Shown: positions 51,508 to 58,827, counted from the first letter of the stretch. The stretch: DNA of 64,000 nucleotides from Betaproteobacteria bacterium SCN2 (GCA_008923285.1 WBSG01000003.1:1-64000); one strand, 5' to 3'. Translations and numbers: made by a program. The notes: a model not told the origin generated them from the letters alone.

Positions 51508-51734
51508 CAGCAGCCTCCCTCATGGTCGAAACGCTTTGGCGATGTTCCCGGCGCCATGCCGCCCTGCAGCTTCCAGAGCGTGAGCAGCACGTCCAGCGGA
51601 TGCGTGATGCCCAGGGCTCTTATCGCGGCCTTGGCCCCCTCCATCGGACTCATGCCGGGCTTCATGTAGCACCAGGGCGGCACGTCTTCGATGCGGCCCT
51701 TGGTATGGATGTGTTTCGACTTGTCCCTAGCCAT
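51507..51734 (-). CDS. Small hypothetical island protein
   Basis: A 75-residue protein (ARDKSKHIHTKGRIEDVPPW at the front, ALGITHPLDVLLTLWKLQGG in the middle). It is not recognised. A GGAGAAA site precedes the ATG, which lies inside the end of the upstream gene (8-nt overlap). The tight linkage suggests the 98-residue and 75-residue proteins are made together. Confidence 0.6.
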   Translation of the reverse strand: MARDKSKHIHTKGRIEDVPPWCYMKPGMSPMEGAKAAIRALGITHPLDVLLTLWKLQGGMAPGTSPKRFDHEGGC

Positions 51735-52023
51735 TCGATTTCTCCAGCAGGTGCGCGATGCTCGAAAAACAAACCAGGGCGTTTTCCGGGTCTCTGGCGG
51801 CGGCTTCCATCGCCAGCAAAACATCCTCGGGCGTGAATTCGTAAGCAGCCGCACATGTCAGCAACTCGGCCAGCAGGTTGTCGGCTTGCGGGGTGGCGGC
51901 GCGGAGTTTTTCGCGGGCGGCAAGCAGGCGGGGTGCCCACTTGTCGGCCTCGGCACGATCACCCCGAAGCCGGAAAAGTCCGGCGCGACTTCCGGGAAGA
52001 ATTTGCAGGTCAGAGTTCGCCAT
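51727..52023 (-). CDS. Small helical island protein
   Basis: A 98-residue, probably all-helical protein (LLAAREKLRAATPQADNLLAELLTCAAAYEF, split over two helices). No family is recognised. The ATG lies 14 nt inside the 3' end of the DUF3631 gene and the stop overlaps the next gene by 8 nt, so it is part of a translationally linked series. Confidence 0.6.
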   Translation of the reverse strand: MANSDLQILPGSRAGLFRLRGDRAEADKWAPRLLAAREKLRAATPQADNLLAELLTCAAAYEFTPEDVLLAMEAAARDPENALVCFSSIAHLLEKSNG

Positions 52024-53590
52024 CAAGTGCCCCCTTTCCATCTTCTCCGGCAACCCCTGTTTTATCCGCTACAGCGCTACAATCCAGCACTGGCGAGGGT
52101 TTCGGTGTTGCCGGTATGGTTTCGCTTCCGCTACGTTGCTGATTCATCCGCGACACGTCCCGGCCCGTGTTTATTGGGTTTGCGGCAGTTGTAGCGGATG
52201 TAGCGGGTAAATCAGGGGGGGCGGACAAGTACCTCGCAAACGCATCGGAAAACTGCTCAAGCGTGAATCCCTTGGCAACTTCGTAACCGTTCCGAATGTC
52301 CTTGGACTTGATCCCATAGCCCGCCAGCATCCGGCCCAACTGCCTCGGCGTAAGCGGCCTGCCCTTGTTCCAGGTCGCCCAGGCGGCCTCATCATCCTCG
52401 ACCAGCGCGGCTATCAGATCGGCGGTCTTGATTCTGTCCGCGCGCCTGGATTCAAAGGCGTGCTGAATATCCGCCAGCAGTTCGTTCGCGGCGCTCTGGG
52501 CGGCATTGGCTGCCCCGGACAGCTTCAGCGCGGCATGGGTGGCGCGCGCTATCCACTCCGGGCCGGCGCATCCGGCGATGGCAAGCAGCGGTTCCCAATT
52601 GTCCTGTTCGCGGTCTGACAGCGCATCCGGCAGCGCAGGCCTGGCGGCTCTGACTTCATCCGCATAGTCATCGGCAAATCTCGCCAGCATGGCAGACAGC
52701 CGGTCGAACATCCCTGCCTCGGCATGGCGCAGGCGTGCCACCTTCTCATCCTGCAGCTTGCGCCGCATGTTGAAGACGATGGCGCGGCTCATGGTCGCAT
52801 CGGGCAGGTGCTTTTCCAGTGCGATGCCGGCCAGCGCCTTGGCGCCCCAGACGTTGAACAGCTTGGGTTGCAGGTCTTCCCCCACCACGCGCCCGACGAA
52901 GGCATTGTTTCGGGTGTGCCCGGCGTTCACTAGGCCTTTCAATTCCTCGTTGTCGCGGATAAAGGTGTCGGCCTCATCGATCAGCACCGTGGGTATCCAC
53001 TGCTCGACAGCACGGAACAGGAAAGCGGCGGATGAATTCGCGGCCGGCAGAGGGCGGCATACCATGCGCCCAAAGACTGACAGCAACTGCGACTTGCCGC
53101 AGGCCTTCTCGGGCGCGTTGATGATGGCGAGCGGGGCGACTTCCACCACGTCAATAAAGTGGGTGAAGGCAACCCACAGAGCTGCAGCGTCTGCTTGCAC
53201 GGCATCCAACACGATGAAGCGCCGGATGGTGTCGGCAATCTCTGACAGCAGCGCCGCCGGCTGGATGGGTTCGTGCCACGCTTCCACGGTGGCGAATGGC
53301 AGGCGTTCGGCCTTGTCCCCGTCACCTCGCGCCGCTTTCACAATGGCGTCCAGTGTCGCAGGCCGCACGCCCATCGCCTTGGCGGCCTTCGTGCGCTCGC
53401 GGTCATATTGCAGCGGGGGCAGCGCGACAAGCCGGGCGACAAGTTCATCATCCGACTCGGGCGCGGTTTCAGGTGGTGTCTGGGTATCGCCCGTGCCTTG
53501 ATCGTTGCTCTCCGTCGATCCTGGCAGGCCGATCCGCCCGGTCTGCTCCGCCTGCTCGGCCATCTGTTCGAGAATTACGGTATCAGCCAT
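52010..53590 (-). CDS. DUF3631-domain ATPase (putative replication helicase-like)
   Basis: A 526-residue protein. It has a low-complexity acidic N-terminus (1-50), then a P-loop region with Walker A-like APEKACGKSQ (159-168) and Walker B VLIDEADTF (202-210), an arginine-finger-like TMSRAIVFNMRRK, and the DUF3631 C-terminal domain (about 300-440, DLIAALVEDDEAAWATWNKGRPLTPRQLGRML). Such proteins accompany primase zinc-finger proteins in phages and islands and probably unwind or load DNA for replication of the element. The coding region overlaps the primase gene by 8 nt. Confidence 0.85.
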   Translation of the reverse strand: MADTVILEQMAEQAEQTGRIGLPGSTESNDQGTGDTQTPPETAPESDDELVARLVALPPLQYDRERTKAAKAMGVRPATLDAIVKAARGDGDKAERLPFATVEAWHEPIQPAALLSEIADTIRRFIVLDAVQADAAALWVAFTHFIDVVEVAPLAIINAPEKACGKSQLLSVFGRMVCRPLPAANSSAAFLFRAVEQWIPTVLIDEADTFIRDNEELKGLVNAGHTRNNAFVGRVVGEDLQPKLFNVWGAKALAGIALEKHLPDATMSRAIVFNMRRKLQDEKVARLRHAEAGMFDRLSAMLARFADDYADEVRAARPALPDALSDREQDNWEPLLAIAGCAGPEWIARATHAALKLSGAANAAQSAANELLADIQHAFESRRADRIKTADLIAALVEDDEAAWATWNKGRPLTPRQLGRMLAGYGIKSKDIRNGYEVAKGFTLEQFSDAFARYLSAPPDLPATSATTAANPINTGRDVSRMNQQRSGSETIPATPKPSPVLDCSAVADKTGVAGEDGKGALDGEL

Positions 53591-54017
53591 GATTCAGCCC
53601 TCCCGCTCTCAGCGCCTCTTGAATGCGTGAAGCTGCCAGCCTCAGCCGTTCGCGGTCTGCCAGGCCCAGCGGTTCGCCGGTCGCCATCGCGGACGCTGCG
53701 CAGGCCACCACCAGCGCCTCAAAGCCGATGGCGCGCAGAATATCGGTTGCGGGGAATGGCCGGCGCTCGGGCTTGCCGGTGTGTGATGGATCGGACGGGC
53801 GCAGCGGGAACAGGTCGGAGATTTCCAGGCCTGCGGCGCTTACGACTTCATGCACGCTGCAACCGGCGAAGTCGTGAACCAAAACGCGCCCGCCATCGAG
53901 TTCGCGGATAGATAGCGATGCGCGCTTGTCAGCGTGGGCCGGGCAGCGTGCAATCCATCGGCCCTCGCCGGTGCGCTTCACGCCGTCGAGCTTTGAAAGC
54001 AACAGATCGGCGCTCAT
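53583..54017 (-). CDS. Primase-type zinc-binding protein
   Basis: A 144-residue protein like the N-terminal zinc module of phage and plasmid primases. CPAH (Cys25, His28) followed by the DKRASLSI strand and HDFAGCSVHEV (Cys53, His56) gives a zinc-binding pattern of the DUF7146/CHC2-like kind. There is no Toprim or AEP catalytic domain in the chain, so priming would need the DUF3631 partner or host enzymes. The start follows GGTGA and overlaps the end of a small upstream frame by 4 nt. Confidence 0.8.
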   Translation of the reverse strand: MSADLLLSKLDGVKRTGEGRWIARCPAHADKRASLSIRELDGGRVLVHDFAGCSVHEVVSAAGLEISDLFPLRPSDPSHTGKPERRPFPATDILRAIGFEALVVACAASAMATGEPLGLADRERLRLAASRIQEALRAGGLNHG

Positions 54018-54208
54018 GATGTCACCGCCTGGCGCATGGCCTGCAGGTGTCGAAACAGTCGCGCCCATGCAAGGCATACGATGCAGCACGAAGCGCGCGC
54101 CTGGCCTCGAAAACATGTGCAGGCCTGGCCGGCTATGCTATTCTGGGCGCTCGATGTGTTTCTGCTTTGAGCCCGGCCCCCCAGCCGGGCTTTTTGTTGT
54201 GCGTGCAT
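54014..54208 (-). CDS. Small island protein downstream of alpA
   Basis: A 64-codon frame with a strong SD (AGGAGG, five bases before the ATG) that overlaps the alpA stop codon. It ends in an ATGA overlap with the primase gene. The product is basic and Cys-containing and is not recognised. Its position between an AlpA-like regulator and the primase is where small Ash/Icd-like proteins sit in P4-like satellites, but sequence similarity cannot be claimed. A plus-strand terminator lies inside it. Confidence 0.5.
   Translation of the reverse strand: MHAQQKARLGGRAQSRNTSSAQNSIAGQACTCFRGQARASCCIVCLAWARLFRHLQAMRQAVTS
54170..54195 (+). terminator. Plus-strand terminator of a possible antisense RNA
   Basis: An 8-bp stem AGCCCGGC/GCCGGGCT with a six- to seven-base loop is followed by TTTTT on the plus strand. 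No plus-strand gene lies upstream. A TATGCTATTCT stretch at 54134-54144 could supply a -10 box, giving a short RNA of about 45-50 nt antisense to the small gene after alpA. Confidence 0.5.
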
Positions 54209-54217
54209 GGCAGCCTC

Positions 54218-54424
54218 CTAAGCTGCCAGCTTGGCTAGGGTTTCGTGAACTTCCGAAAGATTCCAGCGGGTAGTCGCCGGGCCCAATTTGACGGGCTTGG
54301 GCAGGCTGCCGCTATTTGACATCCGCCACACTTGTGTGACCGATACCTCCAGCGCCGCAGCCAGGGTTTTGGCGCTCGCGTAGCCCGTTGCGGGCAATTG
54401 GGTAGTTGCTTGATGTTTAGCCAT
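54218..54424 (-). CDS. AlpA-family regulator/excisionase
   Basis: A 68-residue MerR-like winged helix protein of the AlpA family. The helix-turn-helix is GYASAKTLAAALEVSVTQVWRMSNSG, with the wing LPKPVKLGPATTRWNLSEV. AlpA-type proteins regulate integrase or early-gene transcription and excision in P4-like elements. An AAGGA site precedes the ATG by 8 bases. The 92-base gap upstream, separating it from the 194-residue gene, is AT-richer and is the likely site of an early promoter or operator. Confidence 0.88.
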   Translation of the reverse strand: MAKHQATTQLPATGYASAKTLAAALEVSVTQVWRMSNSGSLPKPVKLGPATTRWNLSEVHETLAKLAA

Positions 54425-54516
54425 GTCTGCTTCCTTTTCTACTGGAAGCCCCAAGGCACGGGATGTGCTTTGTGGGCATGGCGTTAACTTAAAAAACGCG
54501 TGCGAAGTGTAGATAC

Positions 54517-55101
54517 CTATTTCGCTTTTGATTTTTTCTTGATCTGCTGAATCCTTCGCGGACCGATACCATATCGCTCTTCAATGCTTTCAAGGTCAAT
54601 GCCGACTGCAGCAAGGCGACTGATTTCGCTATCCCTTTTGTCGCGGGTGCTTTTGCTTGTTCCCCAGCGCCTGCCCGCGCTTACCCTCCCGGAATTCTCA
54701 CGCTTCATTTTCAATAGCATTGCCTTGCCTGCTACCGCAGCGAGTTCGCTCATGCCAAGCCGAAGCCAATAGGTCTCGGCAGTACGGAATTCATACTTTG
54801 CGAGCAAATCATTCCTAGCGTGGTGCGCTTCCCATGCGCTGCGGAGATGGCGCAGCATGGTTCTTATCCAAACCCTTGCTTGGTAAGCATCCCCTTTCGA
54901 CATGTGGTCTCTTTCCCGATAATGCCGCCATGCCTCGCACACCATTCGGAATATTTCGTACTCGCGGTTTTCAGCGGTGGAAAGGTCGTGGCTGGATAGC
55001 CGTTCACCTCGTACCAACTTGGCGCCGAAATACTCTTCCTGAGGAATGAACCGATGCTGGGCAGTGATTGCCGGCCATCGAAAGATGAGCTTGTTTTTCA
55101 T
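54517..55101 (-). CDS. Hypothetical island protein with C-terminal HTH-like region
   Basis: A 194-residue soluble protein. The N-terminal part is rich in Trp, Tyr and Arg (YEIFRMVCEAWRHYRERDH, RTMLRHLRSAWEAHHARND). The C-terminus carries a recombinase-like RRWGTSKSTRDKRDSEISRL and a short IDLESIEERYGIGPRRIQQI element that looks like a helix-turn-helix. No family is recognised. An AAGGGG site lies just before the ATG. The codon and base mix is more AT-rich than the chromosomal genes around. Confidence 0.65.
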   Translation of the reverse strand: MKNKLIFRWPAITAQHRFIPQEEYFGAKLVRGERLSSHDLSTAENREYEIFRMVCEAWRHYRERDHMSKGDAYQARVWIRTMLRHLRSAWEAHHARNDLLAKYEFRTAETYWLRLGMSELAAVAGKAMLLKMKRENSGRVSAGRRWGTSKSTRDKRDSEISRLAAVGIDLESIEERYGIGPRRIQQIKKKSKAK

Positions 55102-55211
55102 GCGCACCCCTTCAAAGTGCAGCCTTCAAAAGGTGCCACCCCAGGCGGTGAAGGTGTCCGCTTTTCGCCTGGCCGGGCTAGGGGTGGCTTACTCTGCTTT
55201 GCAGGGCTCAC

Positions 55212-55361
55212 TCAGTCGATATAAAGAACCGCGTTGCGTTCCCCCCAGCGTCTTTGTATCACCTGCAAAGCTTGCCGCGCACGCGCCTTGTTGTAAAACC
55301 AGGGTGTCCGGCATTCCTGATGGGTGCCATGCTTCAGATAGATCACGCAGTACTTTTCCAT
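55212..55361 (-). CDS. Very small island protein (49 aa)
   Basis: A 49-residue frame with a strong AAGGGGG site before the ATG. The product (MEKYCVIYLKHGTHQECRTP to VLYID) is balanced in composition and looks like a small folded protein with strand-helix-strand character. It lies between the integrase and the 194-residue gene, in a stretch of about 340 bases that otherwise holds nothing. No family is recognised. Confidence 0.55.
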   Translation of the reverse strand: MEKYCVIYLKHGTHQECRTPWFYNKARARQALQVIQRRWGERNAVLYID

Positions 55362-55444
55362 TTCAATCCCCCTTCACGGTTGTGTTTGCCAGCCTTGGCC
55401 GGCACTCTTATGCCGTTTCCGGCAATCCTTTCACGCTGCCATAT

Positions 55445-56677
55445 TCAGGCCGTGCCCTTCTTGAATGTCAGCACTTCGGCGCCGGCCTCCAGAGCGTCGC
55501 AGGTGTCCGCCCAGGCCTGCATCATCTTGCGGCGCTCTGGCAGGTGTTCGCTGCGGGCATAGGCCGCAACGGTGCCATCTTTTTCCTTGTGGTCCAGTTG
55601 GCGCTCCATCGCCTCCCGGCTCCATCCCTGTTCGCTCAGGATTGACCTGGCGGACGCACGGAACCCATGCACGCACTGGCGCCCCTGGTAGCCCATGTTG
55701 TTGAGCATCTTGCCGACGGTGTTCTCGCTGATGACTTCGCCCTCGCCGTAGCCCTTGGCCTTGGGGAAGAGATAAGGGGTATGCCCGGTCAGTTCGTGAA
55801 GATCCTCGATCAGAGCAATAACCTGCTTCGACAGCGGGACAGTGTGCGCCGGCAGGTGTTTGCCCACCTTCATGCGCTTGGCCGGCACCTTCCACTCTTT
55901 AGCCTCACGGTCGATTTCATCCCAGCGCGCAAAGCGGAATTCCTGGGCTCGAACGAAGGTGTAGAGCGCGAAGTAGCAGGCATGGCGGGTAATGGGGTCG
56001 TATCCCTCGGCCGCGCGCAAGTCTCGCAGGAATACTCCGAACTCACGCCGGTCTGTGATCGCCGGCCTGTGCGTCGTTGCCGGCTTCTGCATAGCACCCA
56101 GCAGATGCGCGGCCGGGTTGTCATCCGCCCTACCCGTCGCCACGGCGTAGCGGAATACCTGGCCGCACATTTCCCGCAAGCGGCTGGCTGTGTAGGCGAT
56201 GCCTTGGGATTCCACCTTGCGCAGCATCGCCAGCAGCTGGGATGCCTTCACCTGGGAAACGGGCAGGTGCCCGATCTCGGGAAAGACGTAATCCTGCAGG
56301 TGCATCATGGCCTTGTCGGCTGTCACCTTCGCCCATCTCGTCGACTTGCCGGCGTGCCACTCGCGCGCAACGGCCTCGAAGCTGTTGGCATGCGCGAGCT
56401 TGTCAGCCCGCTTCTTTTCCTGCTTTGCCGCGCCTGGATCAATGCCATCCGCCAACATCTTGCGGGCTTCGTCGCGTTTCTCACGTGCGCGCGCTAGGCT
56501 TACCTCCGGGTATGTGCCCAGCGCGAGCAACTTCTCCTTTCCGCCGAAGCGATACTTTAGACGCCACCACTTGCTGCCTGTGGGGGTAATCAGCAGGAAC
56601 AGGCCCTTCTCATCGGACAGCTTGTAGGGCTTCTCGGCGGGCTTGGCCTTCTTGATGGCCGGATCGGACAGCGGCAT
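55445..56677 (-). CDS. int: P4-type tyrosine integrase
   Basis: A 410-residue site-specific recombinase. The N-terminal DUF4102 arm-binding domain (1-90, KPYKLSDEKGLFLLITPTG, LALGTYPEVSLARAREK) and SAM-like core-binding domain (100-190) precede the catalytic domain. That domain has Arg243 (RAQEF), His337 and Arg340 (HGFR), His363 (LDHK) and nucleophile Tyr373, so all the key residues are present. It lies next to the intact tRNA-Thr, as usual for this family, with GGGGGTA arm-type sites just upstream of its start. Confidence 0.96.
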   Translation of the reverse strand: MPLSDPAIKKAKPAEKPYKLSDEKGLFLLITPTGSKWWRLKYRFGGKEKLLALGTYPEVSLARAREKRDEARKMLADGIDPGAAKQEKKRADKLAHANSFEAVAREWHAGKSTRWAKVTADKAMMHLQDYVFPEIGHLPVSQVKASQLLAMLRKVESQGIAYTASRLREMCGQVFRYAVATGRADDNPAAHLLGAMQKPATTHRPAITDRREFGVFLRDLRAAEGYDPITRHACYFALYTFVRAQEFRFARWDEIDREAKEWKVPAKRMKVGKHLPAHTVPLSKQVIALIEDLHELTGHTPYLFPKAKGYGEGEVISENTVGKMLNNMGYQGRQCVHGFRASARSILSEQGWSREAMERQLDHKEKDGTVAAYARSEHLPERRKMMQAWADTCDALEAGAEVLTFKKGTA

Positions 56678-56697
56678 GGCGGCAATTCCTCGGCGAT

Positions 56698-56757
56698 GGG
56701 GGTATCAGTTTCGGGGGTATCGCGAGTACCCCCATGCTTACCCCCACTACGGGGGTA
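56698..56757. promoter_or_regulatory. Arm-type integrase sites, right arm
   Basis: Five copies of GGGGGTA in both orientations at 56698, 56713, 56727, 56739 and 56751, within 60 bp upstream of the integrase ATG. They are shared with two copies near the left end. They may also regulate integrase transcription, as the promoter must lie here. Confidence 0.65.
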
Positions 56758-56792
56758 ATTCCATGCTATGCCATGCACTTGGATAAATCAAC

Positions 56793-56826
56793 AAAAAACC
56801 CGCAATCCGTTCCCAGATGCGGGTTT
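56793..56826 (-). terminator. Terminator between tRNA-Thr and the integrase gene
   Basis: An 8-bp stem AACCCGCA/TGCGGGTT (13-base loop) is followed by TTTTTT on the minus strand. Supplied by the island 36 bases past the tRNA 3' end, it shields the integrase from tRNA transcription. Confidence 0.75.
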
Positions 56827-56860
56827 ATGCACTTACTTGCACTTGCTTGATATTGAAAAA

Positions 56861-56883
56861 TGGTGCCGCTTATCTGACTCGAA
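56861..56883. other. Right attachment site (attR) within tRNA-Thr
   Basis: The last bases of tRNA-Thr, including GCTTATCTGACTCGAA, are repeated at 49560-49581. This marks the crossover region in the T-arm/acceptor part of the tRNA gene. Confidence 0.85.
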
Positions 56884-56936
56884 CAGATGACCTACCGCTT
56901 ACAAGGCGGTTGCTCTACCAACTGAGCTAAAGCGGC
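56861..56936 (-). tRNA. tRNA-Thr (anticodon TGT)
   Basis: A 76-nt cloverleaf. Acceptor stem GCCGCTT/AAGCGGC, D-arm TAGCTCAGTTGGTAGAGC, anticodon stem ACCGC/GCGGT with loop CTTGTAA (anticodon TGT), T-arm GTTCGAGTC, encoded CCA. It reads ACA/ACG threonine codons and is kept intact by the island at its 3' end. A TAAAAT -10 box lies at 56948-56953, 11 bases before the 5' end. Confidence 0.97.
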
Positions 56937-56975
56937 GCGCGGTGCGAATTTTACGCGAAAGCAGCGAGCCTCGCG

Positions 56976-57380
56976 CTACTTCACCACCTTGAGTTGAGGC
57001 CTGCCTTTTGGCGGCTCGGGCGGCTGGTCTTCGGGCGGTTCCGGCGCGTCAACGCCGGACTGCTCTTCGCCGGCTTCAAGCACGTCGAAGTGCATGCCCT
57101 GGCCGTTCTCGCGCGCGAAGATGGCGGCGACGCGGTTGATGGGCACGGCGATTTCCTGCGACACGCCGGAGAAGCGCGCGGAGAACAGCACCCAGTCGTT
57201 GTCGATGACCAGGTCGCGCACGGCGCCGGCGCCGACGTTGAGCACAATCTGGCCGTCCTTGACGTAGCCAACCGGCACCCGGGTGTGCTCGTCCACCTGC
57301 ACCAGGATGTGGGGGGTGAAGCCCGCATCGTTGCACCATTCGTAGATGGCGCGGATGAGGTAGGGTCGGGTGGAGAGCAT
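56976..57380 (-). CDS. sspB: ClpXP protease specificity-enhancing factor SspB
   Basis: A 134-residue adaptor delivering SsrA-tagged proteins to ClpXP. The substrate-binding domain (STRPYLIRAIYEWCNDAGFTPHILV to the IFARENGQGM region) is conserved. A flexible acidic/proline linker follows, and the ClpX-docking tail RPQLKVVK is at the C-terminus. It follows sspA by 14 nt. The ATG at 57380 gives the family start; a longer frame upstream lies antisense or out of frame within sspA. Confidence 0.96.
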   Translation of the reverse strand: MLSTRPYLIRAIYEWCNDAGFTPHILVQVDEHTRVPVGYVKDGQIVLNVGAGAVRDLVIDNDWVLFSARFSGVSQEIAVPINRVAAIFARENGQGMHFDVLEAGEEQSGVDAPEPPEDQPPEPPKGRPQLKVVK

Positions 57381-57394
57381 CGGCGGTCGGCGCC

Positions 57395-57994
57395 TTATTT
57401 CCGCATTGCCTTTTCGGTCGGCGTCAGCGCATCGATGAAGGCAGGACGCGAGAACAGGCGTTCGCGATACTTGAGCACGGCAGCGGCCTGCTTGGGCAGT
57501 TGGATGTCGTAATGTTCCAGGCGCCACAGCAGCGGCGCGATCGCCACGTCGAGCATGGAGAACTCGTCGTTCATCAGGTACTTCTGCCTTTCCAGGATGG
57601 GCGTGAGCTGGGTCAGGCTGTCGCGGATGGCGACGCGCGCACCTTCGGCGGCCTGCTTGCCGCCGTGCTCGATGACATTGACCTGGGCGAACAGGTCGTT
57701 CTCGAAATTGTGCAGCACCAGTCGGGCGCGGGCGCGCATCACGGGATCCGGCGGCATCAGCTGCGGGTGCGGGAAGCGCTCGTCGATATACTCGTTGATG
57801 ATATTGGCTTCGTACAGGACGAGATCACGCTCGACCAGCACCGGCACCTTGCCGTACGGATTGATGACCGCCAGGTCCTCGGCCTTGTTGTGCAGGTCGA
57901 CGTCGATGACTTCGAAATCCATGCCTTTCTCGTAGAGCACGATGCGGCAGCGGTGGCTGTAGGGGTCGGTGGTCCCCGAATAGAGTCTCATCAT
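57395..57994 (-). CDS. sspA: Stringent starvation protein A (GST-fold)
   Basis: A 199-residue RNA-polymerase-associated GST-like protein. The N-terminal SGTTDPYSHRCRIVLYEKGMDFEVIDV and NPYGKVPVLVERDLVLYE match SspA rather than an enzymatic GST, and the catalytic residue is absent. It regulates transcription during starvation and acid stress. It lies 89 bases after petC, with a weak hairpin between, so it may be co-transcribed with the bc1 genes, as is common in betaproteobacteria. Confidence 0.95.
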   Translation of the reverse strand: MMRLYSGTTDPYSHRCRIVLYEKGMDFEVIDVDLHNKAEDLAVINPYGKVPVLVERDLVLYEANIINEYIDERFPHPQLMPPDPVMRARARLVLHNFENDLFAQVNVIEHGGKQAAEGARVAIRDSLTQLTPILERQKYLMNDEFSMLDVAIAPLLWRLEHYDIQLPKQAAAVLKYRERLFSRPAFIDALTPTEKAMRK

Positions 57995-58036
57995 GAGTTG
58001 GATTCCTGCTTCTTGTTCAACGGCTTAATAATGGCG

Positions 58037-58057
58037 AAAGCCGGACACAGGTCCGGC
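58037..58057 (-). terminator. Weak terminator after the pet operon
   Basis: A 7-bp stem GCCGGAC/GTCCGGC (four-base loop) is followed by only TTT on the minus strand. It could reduce but not stop readthrough from petC into sspA. Confidence 0.45.
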
Positions 58058-58083
58058 TCGCGCGTCTTGCCCGGGAGACTGGC

Positions 58084-58827
58084 CTAGTGCACGTCTTTCC
58101 AGAATTCCTTCTTCAGATAATAGGCAATAATGAAGAACAGTCCCAGAAAGGCCAGCACCAGCAGGCCGGTCTGCATGCGCTTGGTCTTGGCCGGTTCGGC
58201 CATCCAGGCGAGGTAGTTCACCAGGTCGCCAACCATGGAGTCGTACTGGGCCTGCGACACCGTACCCGGCTTGACCAGTTCGAAGCGATCGAACACCTCG
58301 TGCTCGGCACCTTCATGGTCCTTCACCTTCTTGAAGTGCGCAACCTGCTCGCCCTGCAGGCTGGCCATGACATGAGGCATGCCGACCTTGTCGAAGGCGG
58401 TGTTGTTCCAGCCGGTGGGGCGCGTTTCGTCGCGGTAGAAGCTGCGCAGGTAGGTGTACAGCCAGTCAGGATTGCGCGAACGCGCGATCACCGTCAGGTC
58501 GGGCGGGGCTGCGCCGAACCAGACCTTGGCATCCTTGTAGCTCATGTTCACGGTCATGGTGTCGCCGGGCTTTTCGCTGGCGAACAGCAGGTTGTCCTTG
58601 ATCTGCTCTTCGGTCAGACCGATGTCCTGCAGGCGCGTGTAGCGCATGTAGCTGGCGGAATGACAGTTGAGGCAGTAGTTCACGAACATCTTGGCGCCGC
58701 GTTGCAGCGAGGCCTTGTCCGACAGGTTGACGGGCGCCTTGTCAAGAGGGATCTCTGCACCGCCTGCAGCCGCTGCAACCAGCGGCACGAAAGCCAACAG
58801 GGCGAAAAGTTGTTTGATCAGTTTCAT
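58084..58827 (-). CDS. petC: Cytochrome c1 of the bc1 complex
   Basis: A 247-residue membrane-anchored c-type cytochrome. A cleavable signal peptide (about 1-23) is followed by the haem motif CLNCH (Cys52, Cys55, His56), the axial Met in GMPHVMASL, and a single C-terminal helix (about 220-240, LVLAFLGLFFIIAYYL) with the KKEFWKDVH end. It passes electrons from the Rieske centre to soluble cytochrome. It starts directly after petB. Confidence 0.97.
   Translation of the reverse strand: MKLIKQLFALLAFVPLVAAAAGGAEIPLDKAPVNLSDKASLQRGAKMFVNYCLNCHSASYMRYTRLQDIGLTEEQIKDNLLFASEKPGDTMTVNMSYKDAKVWFGAAPPDLTVIARSRNPDWLYTYLRSFYRDETRPTGWNNTAFDKVGMPHVMASLQGEQVAHFKKVKDHEGAEHEVFDRFELVKPGTVSQAQYDSMVGDLVNYLAWMAEPAKTKRMQTGLLVLAFLGLFFIIAYYLKKEFWKDVH

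Larger units (their letters stand above)
49560..56883. mobile_element. Satellite-like integrative element in tRNA-Thr
   Basis: A 7.3-kb island bounded by direct repeats of the 3' end of tRNA-Thr. The right copy is part of the intact tRNA; the left copy is a displaced fragment. It carries a P4-type integrase, an AlpA-like regulator, a zinc-finger primase fragment and a DUF3631 ATPase, plus small unknown genes and a glycosyltransferase, all on the minus strand. No structural, packaging, lysis, toxin or conjugation gene was recognised. It most resembles a phage satellite or a minimal integrative replicon that would need a helper for transfer. Confidence 0.85.

Noticed and set aside
51507-51854. 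A longer 115-residue version of the 75-residue island protein
   Set aside because: The extra 40 residues overlap the 98-residue gene in another frame, while the ATG at 51734 has a good GGAGAAA site.
49663-56677. A defence island (restriction, toxin-antitoxin, CBASS or similar)
   Set aside because: No methyltransferase, nuclease, reverse transcriptase, TIR, NTase or toxin-antitoxin pair is recognised among the island genes.
49560-56883. A complete prophage
   Set aside because: No capsid, portal, terminase, tail or lysis gene is present, and the 7.3-kb length is too small for a tailed phage.
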